The notes under the pieces were generated by a model. It was not told where the DNA came from, made no database searches, and saw only the letters and a program-made list of their open reading frames with translations. Shown one piece after another: positions 1 through 6,201 of a stretch of 9,772 bases of DNA. Numbering within the stretch: position 1 is the first letter of the stretch; each line of letters starts with the position of its first letter. Source of the stretch: DASWDH01 sp035318505 (lineage in GTDB: Bacteria > Myxococcota_A > Polyangia > Polyangiales > Polyangiaceae); assembly GCA_035318505.1 (NCBI GenBank), contig DATHEQ010000490.1:1-9772 (forward strand). Direction: 5' to 3'. The translations under genes and the position numbers were made by a program.

Positions 1-1751
1 TCGATTTCGAGTTCGTCGTCGAATGCGATCGCGTGTGGATCGTGCAGGCGCGCCCCGCGCTCGGCGCGGCGTTTCCCGACGGTGGTGACGCCGAGACGGT
101 GTGGTCGCGGGCCAACGTGGGCGAGGCACTGCCCGGCGCGGCAACGCCGCTCACGTGGTCCATCGCACGGTCCTTCTCCGAGCGCGGATTTCGCAAGGCG
201 TTCGCCTCGCTGGGATGCTCGGTTCCGCGCGGCGCGCGGCTGGTGACCAACGTGCACAGCCGTTTTTACCTGAACCTCACGCTCTTCATGCGCATTGCGG
301 CGCAGGTTCCCGGCCTCGATCCGAAGACGCTCATCGATCTCGGCGGCGGTTCGGAGGTCGAGATCCTCGAGAAGCAAGTGGCGGGCGTTTCGCGCCGCGC
401 CTTTTACGCCAGGCTGCCGCTCACGGTCGCGCGCCTGCTCACCGAGCAGATGCGGCTCGCTGGCGAGGTCGACCGTTTCGACGCCTACGCGTCGCACGTC
501 CGACAGAGTCTCGGCGCCATCGATTTCACCATCTTGCCCGACGCCGCGCTGGCGGCGGCGCTGCGCGACGCGCGCAAGCTGCTCGATCGGTGCGGAGAGC
601 TGATGCTTTCGTGTGCCAGCGCATCGCTCGCGAGCCACGTTGCGTTGAAGACCGTGCTCGCCCGCGCCTCGCCCGTAGGTGCCGAGCGCATTGCTCAGGC
701 GCTTTCCGCCGGCGTGGGGGACTTGGAAAGCGCGCTGCCCGGCATCGCGTTGAACCAAGTAGCCGCCATCGCGCGCGCCGATGAACCCGCTCGGCGCGCC
801 CTCGAGACCGGACAGGCTCGCGCGTTGAGCGATCTGCCCGAAGGAGACACGCGCCGCGCCTTTGCGCAATTTCTGGTGGTTCACGGCGATCGCGCGGTTC
901 GCGAAGCGGAGCTCGCCACCCCGCGCTGGCGCGAGGATCCGTCGGTTCCGCTCGCTATGTTGTCGGCGACGCTCAAAGCGAATCGCCCCAACCCCGAGGC
1001 CCAGCTGAAGAGTGCGCGCGAACGGGCTGAGCACGAGCTCGCCGAGGCAGAGGGCCGACTTTCGATCGTGGAGATGTCGCTCGTGCGGGTGCTCGTCGCG
1101 CGCTCGCAGCGTTTTGCGCGTCTGCGCGAGCGCACGCGCGCCTGGGTGACGCGCGTGCTCGGCATGCTGCGTGTGATCGCGCTCGAGATCGATCGTCGCT
1201 TGGTGCGCTCCAATCCGGAGCTCGGCGCGGGTGCCGTTTTCTTTTGCACCTATGACGAGCTCTTGACGGTACTCCGCGCCGGTCGGACCGACGTGACCGA
1301 GCTCGTCGGCATGCGCCGCGCCGAATTCGCGCGCGATGAGCGCCGCCCCGACCCGCCGGTGAGCTTCATAGGATTTCCCCCCGCCGTCGTTCTTCCGCCC
1401 GCTTCCGGCGTCACGCTGCGCGGTCTCCCGGCGAGTGGCGGCGTCGTCGAAGGGCGGGCGCGGGTCTTGAGCCCGGCCGGACGCGATTCCGCGCGCCTCG
1501 CCCCGGGGGAGGTGCTGATTGCGAGGACCACCGACATCGGACTCTCCCCGCTTTTCCTCGTGGCGGCGGCGGTCGTTACCGAGCTGGGGGGCCCGCTTTC
1601 TCACGCGGCCCTCGTAGCGCGCGAGTACGGTGTTCCCGCCGTGGTCAACGTGCCGAGCGTGACCACTGCCATCAAGACCGGCGATCTCGTGCGCGTCGAC
1701 GGCGATCGCGGAATTGTCGAGCGTCTCCTCGCCGCGAAGCTGACATCGTGA
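1..1751 (+). CDS. PEP synthase / rifampin phosphotransferase-like PEP-utilizing enzyme, 5' truncated
   Basis: This is the C-terminal part of a phosphotransferase of the PEP synthase/pyruvate,phosphate dikinase superfamily; 582 codons are visible. The frame is open to the left edge, and the residues just before the GTG at 33 (FVVECDRVWIVQARP) are the usual end of the ATP-grasp PPDK N-terminal domain. The true start is therefore outside the window and GTG 33 is internal. A long helical middle domain follows (about visible residues 20-420). Near the end is the swivelling phosphohistidine domain, with the motif GGPLSHAALVAREYGVPAV; its catalytic His is encoded at 1602-1604. The protein ends about 50 residues later, so the PEP/pyruvate-binding TIM barrel of classical PpsA/PpdK is absent. 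That order (ATP-grasp, middle, His domain) matches rifampin phosphotransferase and related enzymes, which phosphorylate small molecules. The substrate cannot be read from the sequence. The stop overlaps the next start by 4 bases (GTGA). Confidence 0.85.
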   Translation, partial: DFEFVVECDRVWIVQARPALGAAFPDGGDAETVWSRANVGEALPGAATPLTWSIARSFSERGFRKAFASLGCSVPRGARLVTNVHSRFYLNLTLFMRIAAQVPGLDPKTLIDLGGGSEVEILEKQVAGVSRRAFYARLPLTVARLLTEQMRLAGEVDRFDAYASHVRQSLGAIDFTILPDAALAAALRDARKLLDRCGELMLSCASASLASHVALKTVLARASPVGAERIAQALSAGVGDLESALPGIALNQVAAIARADEPARRALETGQARALSDLPEGDTRRAFAQFLVVHGDRAVREAELATPRWREDPSVPLAMLSATLKANRPNPEAQLKSARERAEHELAEAEGRLSIVEMSLVRVLVARSQRFARLRERTRAWVTRVLGMLRVIALEIDRRLVRSNPELGAGAVFFCTYDELLTVLRAGRTDVTELVGMRRAEFARDERRPDPPVSFIGFPPAVVLPPASGVTLRGLPASGGVVEGRARVLSPAGRDSARLAPGEVLIARTTDIGLSPLFLVAAAVVTELGGPLSHAALVAREYGVPAVVNVPSVTTAIKTGDLVRVDGDRGIVERLLAAKLTS

Positions 1752-2671
1752 GGAACGCCCCCATCCTCGTCGTGTCCCGGGAAGAAACGACGGTTCTCGC
1801 CGTTCTTTCTCGGTTCGGCGAAGGAGCGGCGCAGGCGCTCGAGGAAGGGCGGATCTTCGTCGGTAAGCGGCGCGCGACGGCTTCCGACCAGGTCCGCGCG
1901 GGCGACGAAATATGGCTCTACCCAGCCCGCGATCTTCCGCGTGAGCCGCCGCGCATCTTGTTCGAGCGCGAGGGGGTCGTCGCGGTCTACAAGCCGCCCG
2001 ACATGGCGACGGTCGCCGACCACCGTGGCTCGGCGGGAAGTCTCGAAGGCGTGGTTAGCCAGATGCTCGGCGGTCGCGCACCGATCGCCGCAACGTCACG
2101 GCTCGACGTCGGCGTGAGCGGCGTCGTTCTGTTCGCAACCGACGATGTATCGCGCCGTGCGCTCACCCGTGCGCGCGAGGAAGGACGCTATTGGCGACAC
2201 TACGTAGCGATCTCCACGTCCGCCCCCGACCCGCTGCGCGGACTTTGGACCGGAACGATCGGCCGCGCCGGCGACCCGCGGTTGCGCCGCGTCGGCGGGC
2301 CGTCCGCAGTCGTCGCCGAGACCGCCTACGCCGTCGCAGCCAGTGCGCCAAAGGGCGCTCTTTTGGCCGTCGAGCCGAAGACGGGGCGCACGCATCAGAT
2401 CCGGGTGCACGCCGCGCACGCCGGCTGCCCCCTCTGGGGTGACGGCGCTTATGGTGGTCCCACCCGGCTCGTCGCGGGCAATGGAACCGTTGCCCCGGTC
2501 GGGCGCATTGCGCTGCACGCCGCTTGGGTCGAGGTAAAGCTCGGGGCGAAAACGCATTTGCGCGTCGAATCACCTCCGCCCCCGGACTTTACCGCCATCT
2601 GGACGGCGTGTGGAGGAGACCTTTCCTCTTTTGCCGGCGCTCTATCGCCGATCTATCCTATTACGCAATGA
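1748..2671 (+). CDS. RluA-family pseudouridine synthase
   Basis: A predicted rRNA/tRNA pseudouridine synthase of 307 residues that isomerises specific uridines in structured RNA. Residues about 13-60 look like a degenerate S4 RNA-binding domain (EEGRIFVGKRRA followed by RAGDEIWLYP). The catalytic domain then shows the family blocks: VVAVYKPPDM (78-87), TSRLDVGVSGVVLFA (116-130) with catalytic Asp120, GRYWRHYVAI (146-155) and KTGRTHQIRVHAAHAG (211-226), followed by WGDGAYGG. The residue before RLD is Ser rather than the usual His; the Asp is intact, so I expect activity. GTG at 1748 is chosen because it overlaps the upstream TGA, and any later start would cut into the S4 region. Translation is probably coupled to the upstream gene. 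The family is clear. Which of RluA, RluC or RluD type and which target site cannot be told. Confidence 0.9.
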   Translation: MRNAPILVVSREETTVLAVLSRFGEGAAQALEEGRIFVGKRRATASDQVRAGDEIWLYPARDLPREPPRILFEREGVVAVYKPPDMATVADHRGSAGSLEGVVSQMLGGRAPIAATSRLDVGVSGVVLFATDDVSRRALTRAREEGRYWRHYVAISTSAPDPLRGLWTGTIGRAGDPRLRRVGGPSAVVAETAYAVAASAPKGALLAVEPKTGRTHQIRVHAAHAGCPLWGDGAYGGPTRLVAGNGTVAPVGRIALHAAWVEVKLGAKTHLRVESPPPPDFTAIWTACGGDLSSFAGALSPIYPITQ

Positions 2672-3222
2672 AGCTTATTCTTATGGCTTTTTGGATGGTC
2701 ACGAGCGCGCTCCTGCTCTCGCTCTTGGCGCACGCCGCACCCAGTGACGCCGGCGCCGCGCCTGCCCCCATGCCGCTCGTCTCCGACGCGGGTCCTCCCC
2801 CTTCCGGATACCTTCCCGATCCCGCGCCGCTCGTGACGCGTCACCAGTGGGTCGTCGATCTCGGTTACCGCAGCGGCGCGGTCGTCTTCGGCGGGGCGCG
2901 TCGTCTCGAGCTCACCAAGGCGACCGGTACATCACGCGCGATGGGACGGTTCGCCTTGGAGCTCTTCGTCGGCAAGGAGCTCATCGATCGCGTTCGCTTC
3001 GACTTTCCTCTCCTCGGGGCCGACGACTTCGCGGATACGCCGCGCCGCTGGGACTCTCCGCCGAGCTTTGAACGCCTGCTGTCGACCCGCGCAGCCATCA
3101 TGCTCCCGCATAGCGAACGCGCCACGAGGGCTGTCCTCGTGGATCGGGCGACGGGGAACATCTGGGCCCTGCCTTGGCCTTTTACGGCGGGTGCCGATGC
3201 CGGGACGAGCAAAGGCGGCTAA
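2668..3222 (+). CDS. Exported protein of unknown function
   Basis: A 184-residue protein I do not recognise. The ATG at 2668 overlaps the preceding TGA (ATGA), which fixes the start better than upstream in-frame ATGs that lie inside the pseudouridine synthase gene. Residues 1-24 form a signal peptide: Lys2, a hydrophobic core (about 4-20), then AHA as a likely signal peptidase I site near 23/24. There is no lipobox cysteine, so it is probably soluble and periplasmic or secreted. Residues 25-58 are an Ala/Pro/Asp-rich linker. The folded part (about 59-172) is rich in predicted strands, with the block FALELFVGKELIDRVRFDFP (95-114) and an ending GNIWALPWPF. There are no cysteines or recognisable catalytic motifs. 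It is third in a tightly coupled cluster, so it is probably co-transcribed with the two genes before it, although no shared function is evident. Confidence 0.8.
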   Translation: MKLILMAFWMVTSALLLSLLAHAAPSDAGAAPAPMPLVSDAGPPPSGYLPDPAPLVTRHQWVVDLGYRSGAVVFGGARRLELTKATGTSRAMGRFALELFVGKELIDRVRFDFPLLGADDFADTPRRWDSPPSFERLLSTRAAIMLPHSERATRAVLVDRATGNIWALPWPFTAGADAGTSKGG

Positions 3223-3225
3223 CGC

Positions 3226-3251
3226 AGCAGATTTCAACCGCGAACTCTGCT
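3226..3251 (+). terminator. Possible hairpin after the first gene cluster
   Basis: The arms AGCAGA (3226-3231) and TCTGCT (3246-3251) are perfectly complementary. The inner TTC/GAA (3233-3235 with 3242-3244) can extend the stem past one mismatch. It starts 4 bases after the TAA of the exported protein and lies just before the next ATG at 3267. There is no T tract after it, so it is not a standard intrinsic terminator. It may be an mRNA 3' structure or a partial transcription boundary. Confidence 0.3.
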
Positions 3252-3266
3252 AGATCCGGGCCGGAC

Positions 3267-3866
3267 ATGGCCGACGACATCACTCTTCGTCATCTCGCCC
3301 GTCAGCGGGTTCGAGGCGCGCCCGCCACGAAGCTCGGCATGAGCGGGTTCGTCCCCGACTACGACGCGACCGAGCTACTCCGCCAAACCCAGCGCTCCCT
3401 CGTGTGTCCACTTCCAAACGAGGTCACCCTCGACGGATTGCGGGAGGCATTCGCCAAGCTCGAAGCCGTGGCGAGCAGCCAAAAGCTCAAAGTGACGGGC
3501 GACCCGTTCCTGGTCGTCAAAGCCGATCCCATGGTCGTCGTCCCCCACCAACGCGAGCACGAAGCCTGTCTCCCGGTGCGTGGCGAGGCCAAGGAAGAAG
3601 GCGACGTCAAGCCATCGCGGCTCGAGGGTGGCTACCACGTCGTCTGCGTCACGCGCGACGGGCTCGACGACATCGAGAACGTCTACACCTGGCTCTTCGG
3701 AAAGTTTTTGCCCTCGCGCAAGCACGAGATCACACGACCGTACATCCTGCATCGGATCGTCACCGGGCTGACCGAGGGGGAGCCGGTGGTCGTCGAGGTG
3801 CAAGTGCCGGCCACACTGTCGATCAAGCCCGTGCGTGCCCCCGGCGTGGGCGGCGAAGAGATTTAG
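3267..3866 (+). CDS. Protein with probable GyrI-like small-molecule-binding domain
   Basis: A 199-residue cytoplasmic protein without signal peptide or membrane segment. Residues about 42-183 fit the two-fold strand-helix-strand layout of GyrI-like/AraC effector-binding domains. A first strand (SLVCPL) is followed by a helix (TLDGLREAFAKLEAVAS) and a GDPFLVV segment. Then comes the typical EACLPVRG strand (99-106), LEGGYHVVCVTRDGLDDIENVYTWL (119-143) and a final ITRPYILHR strand (155-163). Related domains bind hydrophobic or cationic ligands, usually attached to a DNA-binding domain, or act alone as GyrI/SbmC and as small-molecule hydrolases. No helix-turn-helix is seen in the first 40 residues, so this is a stand-alone copy with a short N-terminal extension. 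The ATG at 3267 begins MADDITLRHL; no strong Shine-Dalgarno sequence is visible. It lies 79 bases before the kinase gene on the same strand. The assignment is from motif layout, not a search. Confidence 0.6.
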   Translation: MADDITLRHLARQRVRGAPATKLGMSGFVPDYDATELLRQTQRSLVCPLPNEVTLDGLREAFAKLEAVASSQKLKVTGDPFLVVKADPMVVVPHQREHEACLPVRGEAKEEGDVKPSRLEGGYHVVCVTRDGLDDIENVYTWLFGKFLPSRKHEITRPYILHRIVTGLTEGEPVVVEVQVPATLSIKPVRAPGVGGEEI

Positions 3867-3894
3867 GGCAGTCTGCCCGCCGGGTTCGACCGGC
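3866..3894 (+). terminator. Two adjacent short hairpins between the GyrI-like gene and the kinase gene
   Basis: GGGCA (3866-3870) pairs with TGCCC (3874-3878), and directly after it GCCGG (3879-3883) pairs with CCGGC (3890-3894) around a GTTCGA loop. The first arm begins on the last base of the TAG stop. No T run follows, so intrinsic termination is uncertain. The remaining 51 bases up to the kinase ATG (3946) have no clear promoter, so the kinase may still be read through from upstream. Confidence 0.3.
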
Positions 3895-3945
3895 AAATAG
3901 CTCGGGGTTTTCAAGCGCGACGCTTCGTGCGACGCTCGAGCGGCC

Positions 3946-5700
3946 ATGGATTGTGCTGCCTGTCATACCGCGAACGTCGACGGCGCTCGTTTTTGCGCGA
4001 AATGCGGTGCGCTCTTGCCGACGGCTCCCGCGGACGCCACCGACTCACTGATCGGGCAAATCGTCGGTGGCCGCTACCGCGTCACGCAGTTGCTCGGGGA
4101 AGGGGGGATGGGGCGCGTCTACCTCGCGGAGCAGCAGATGGGTACCCACGTCCGCAAGGTTGCCGTCAAAACCCTGCAGGCCCAATACGCGCAAGACGCC
4201 CAGGTTCTGGCCCGCTTTCATCGCGAATGCGGGACCGTGAGCGAGCTCGAGCATCCGAACACCATCCAATTCTTCGACTTCGGCCAGACCCCCGATGGCC
4301 AGCTCTACATCGCGATGGAGTTCGTACAGGGACAGAGTCTTTCGGCCGCCCTGCAGACGGGTCCCATGCGCCCCGAGCGCGTGCTCAAGATCATGGCCCA
4401 GATCTGCGGATCGCTCGAGGAGGCCCACGGTCGCGGCGTCGTGCACCGCGATCTCAAGCCGGACAACGTCATTCTCACGACGCGCGCTGGGCAGGCTGAT
4501 TTCGTCAAGGTCCTCGACTTCGGAATCGCCAAGCGCAGCGAAGCCAAAGATCAGGCGCAGGAGCAAAAGCTCACGCAACAGGGAATGGTGTTGGGGACGC
4601 CTCCTTATATGAGCCCCGAGCAGTTCTCGGGAAAGGAGCTCGACGCCCGGAGCGACATCTACTCGCTCGGTGTGATGGCTTACGAAATGCTCACAGCCCG
4701 GCTCCCGTTCGAAGCCGATACGCCCTGGCAGTGGGCGACGGCGCACATGACCGCAGCGCCGCTCCCCTTCGAGTCCATCGCCAAGGCGACAGGGATTCCG
4801 CAGTCGATGAAGAAGGCGATTTTGCGATCCTTGTCCAAGGATCGAAACGACCGCCAGCCCGACGTCCGTCATTTTTACGAAGACCTCGCCAGCGGTGGTG
4901 CCGGCCAGGCGACGGCGCCGGCGATGGTCGAGGCTCATCCCGGCGCTGCTCACCCCGCAGCTGGCGGCGGTACGGCGGCGATGCCCGCGACCACGGCGCC
5001 GGCTGGCGCGGGAAGCAACCCCGCGCTCTCTCCGCCGGTCGTCGCGCACGCAACGCCGGGGGGACAGGCGTTCCCCGCCCCTCCGCCGAACCGTGCAGCT
5101 GACAAGGGCGGCGGCAAGGGGCTCATCATCGGTCTCGCCGCGACCGCTGGAGTTCTGGCCATCGCGGCCGTGGTCATCCTGGCTCGCGAGATGCGCCCCA
5201 AAGAAGACATCGCCGTGACGAGCCCCATTACGGCGGCGACGGTCCCCCCCACCGCCGCTCCCACCGTCGCGCCGCCTCCGCTCGACAAGCCGCCCGAGCC
5301 CCCCAAAGACAAAGACGATAAAGACGAGCCTGCCCCCACCAAAACGGCCGGGGGTGCGACGCCAACCAAAAAAGGTACGCCGAGCACGCCGACTCCTGCA
5401 TCCTCGCCGGCGACGCCGCCGCCGCCGGCGCTCACCGGCGATGCGGCGTGCACCGAAGCCAAGCGCTTGGCCGACAATGGCGACGCTGCCGGCGCAGCCC
5501 GCGTCTTCGGTGGCTGTAGCGGCGGGGGTGCAGCGGCGGCGAAGTCCGCGATCACGCGCGCTGCTCCCGACGCAGTGCGGCGGCGCATCTTCAACGGCGA
5601 CTGCGCTGGGGCCCGGTCGCTTCTCGCGTCATTGAGCGCAATTGGCGCCGCAGGAACAGCGGGCGCCGTCTTGGACGGCGCGGCCCAGTGCAAAAAATAG
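3946..5700 (+). CDS. Transmembrane Ser/Thr protein kinase with N-terminal zinc ribbon
   Basis: A 584-residue Hanks-type (eukaryote-like) kinase. Cys3, Cys6, Cys17 and Cys20 form a CxxC-x10-CxxC zinc ribbon. The kinase domain (about 44-313) has the glycine loop GEGGMGRVY (51-59), ATP-anchoring Lys75, probable alpha-C Glu94, HRDLKPDN (167-174, catalytic Asp169), DFG (191-193), GTPPYMSPE (217-225) and SDIYSLG (236-242). All catalytic residues are present, so it should be active, and the HRD arginine suggests control through activation-loop phosphorylation. A low-complexity Ala/Pro/Gly linker (316-390) leads to one transmembrane helix (about 392-413, flanked by Lys391 and Arg414). A Pro/Thr/Lys-rich stretch (418-497) and a small Ala-rich C-terminal domain with four cysteines (502, 524, 553, 582) follow. 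Predicted topology is kinase inside and C-terminus in the periplasm. There are no PASTA repeats. This design is common in myxobacteria; its signal and substrates are unknown. Confidence 0.93.
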   Translation: MDCAACHTANVDGARFCAKCGALLPTAPADATDSLIGQIVGGRYRVTQLLGEGGMGRVYLAEQQMGTHVRKVAVKTLQAQYAQDAQVLARFHRECGTVSELEHPNTIQFFDFGQTPDGQLYIAMEFVQGQSLSAALQTGPMRPERVLKIMAQICGSLEEAHGRGVVHRDLKPDNVILTTRAGQADFVKVLDFGIAKRSEAKDQAQEQKLTQQGMVLGTPPYMSPEQFSGKELDARSDIYSLGVMAYEMLTARLPFEADTPWQWATAHMTAAPLPFESIAKATGIPQSMKKAILRSLSKDRNDRQPDVRHFYEDLASGGAGQATAPAMVEAHPGAAHPAAGGGTAAMPATTAPAGAGSNPALSPPVVAHATPGGQAFPAPPPNRAADKGGGKGLIIGLAATAGVLAIAAVVILAREMRPKEDIAVTSPITAATVPPTAAPTVAPPPLDKPPEPPKDKDDKDEPAPTKTAGGATPTKKGTPSTPTPASSPATPPPPALTGDAACTEAKRLADNGDAAGAARVFGGCSGGGAAAAKSAITRAAPDAVRRRIFNGDCAGARSLLASLSAIGAAGTAGAVLDGAAQCKK

Positions 5701-5795
5701 AAAAGAACGATGGGTTCGGAACTTTCGCCCTGCTGCGCCCCTATTCGCCTGGTTGTATGTTCAGGCACTGTTGCGCGGAAGCGACACCCCCTTGC

Positions 5796-5822
5796 TTGAC
5801 CGCCGGCGGAGGGCGATATAAA
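5796..5822 (+). promoter_or_regulatory. Predicted sigma70-type promoter for the 89-residue gene
   Basis: TTGACC (5796-5801) and TATAAA (5817-5822) each match the -35 and -10 consensus at 5 of 6 positions. The spacer is 15 bases, short of the ideal 17; using the overlapping TTGCTT (5792-5797) as -35 gives 19. It sits in the only clearly AT-richer spot of this intergenic region. Transcription would begin near 5829-5832, leaving a leader of about 70 bases before the ATG at 5900. Upstream, 5701-5795 shows no gene and no clear terminator for the kinase. Confidence 0.55.
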
Positions 5823-5888
5823 TCCCGGCGCCGTTGGGTGAGAAACCAACGCTTGGCCTAACTTAAGAAACCTGGGAAAAGAACGAGG
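5823..5888 (+). promoter_or_regulatory. Structured 5' leader with ribosome binding site
   Basis: CGTTGG (5832-5837) can pair with CCAACG (5846-5851) around an 8-base loop. The same CCAA (5846-5849) can instead pair with TTGG (5853-5856), so two hairpins exclude each other. TCCCGG (5823-5828) is also complementary to CCTGGGA (5871-5877) with one bulge, although most of its first arm probably lies at or before the start of transcription. The likely Shine-Dalgarno sequence is GAGG (5885-5888), 11 bases before the ATG, a rather long spacing. No known riboswitch class is recognised. Confidence 0.3.
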
Positions 5889-5899
5889 CGAAACCACAA

Positions 5900-6169
5900 A
5901 TGGGCAGTCGACTGACCTGGCGCCAAATCTGCCGGTCTGAAGATTACAGAGGGCGCTGGGTCGCACTGGACAATTGTCGTTATGACCAGTCTACGGCATC
6001 ACCAACGGAAGGTGACGTCGTGGACACTGACGAGGATCTCGCCGAGCTATGTCGGCGAATCCGCGAAGCCGACAAGACGCACTGTGCCATCCTCTTCTGC
6101 GAGGATGAGGTGATCATCGAATCACAGCCGCAGCCGCCGCCGTCGTCCTGGCGCACGATGCAAAACTAG
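5900..6169 (+). CDS. Small cysteine-rich protein, possibly DUF5678-like
   Basis: An 89-residue acidic, cytoplasmic protein with five cysteines (11, 26, 51, 62, 67) and no signal peptide. The block YRGRWVALDNCRYD (16-29), then EGDVVDTDEDLAELCRRIRE (37-56) and THCAILFCEDE (60-70), has the strand-strand-helix-strand order of DUF5678-type small domains: a GKWVAL-like strand, a switch to 'V..G.DL.EL', a helix and a closing strand. I judge this by eye and it is uncertain. The C-terminus is a Gln/Pro/Ser tail. It appears to be monocistronic, with its own promoter and leader, and it ends against a hairpin facing a convergent gene. Together these support a real expressed gene although it is short. Function is unknown. 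The cysteines are not spaced as a simple zinc ribbon, but metal binding or a redox role is possible. Confidence 0.75.
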   Translation: MGSRLTWRQICRSEDYRGRWVALDNCRYDQSTASPTEGDVVDTDEDLAELCRRIREADKTHCAILFCEDEVIIESQPQPPPSSWRTMQN

Positions 6170-6190
6170 CCGGTTCGACATTCGAGCCGG
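6170..6190. terminator. Hairpin between convergent genes, likely shared terminator
   Basis: CCGGTTCGA (6170-6178) pairs with TCGAGCCGG (6182-6190) through 9 pairs, one of them G.U, around the loop CAT. It starts directly after the TAG of the + strand gene, and the stop of the - strand gene lies 11 bases beyond it. On the - strand the stem is followed by CTAGTTTTG, a short T run, so termination is better supported for the gene at 6202-7575. On the + strand no T run follows. Confidence 0.6.
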
Positions 6191-6201
6191 TGCCGAGTTC
6201 G

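Noticed and set aside
33..35. GTG as start of the PEP-utilizing enzyme
   Set aside because: The frame is open to the window edge, and the residues before the GTG belong to the conserved end of the ATP-grasp domain, so the gene is truncated rather than starting here.
2524..2667. N-terminal extension of the exported protein starting at ATG 2524
   Set aside because: It would overlap the pseudouridine synthase gene by about 150 bases and bury the signal peptide; ATG 2668 gives a proper signal sequence and a 4-base overlap.
4045..5049. Long open frame on the - strand (334 codons) opposite the kinase gene
   Set aside because: It is antisense to a well-defined kinase domain, has no recognisable motifs, and is expected from the strong third-position GC bias. 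The same applies to the - strand frame at 4950-5966.
5663..5681. Strong hairpin (GCGCCGTC/GACGGCGC, loop TTG) near the end of the kinase gene
   Set aside because: It is inside the coding sequence and is followed by A-rich rather than T-rich sequence, so it does not fit a terminator; such stems arise easily in GC-rich Ala/Gly codons.
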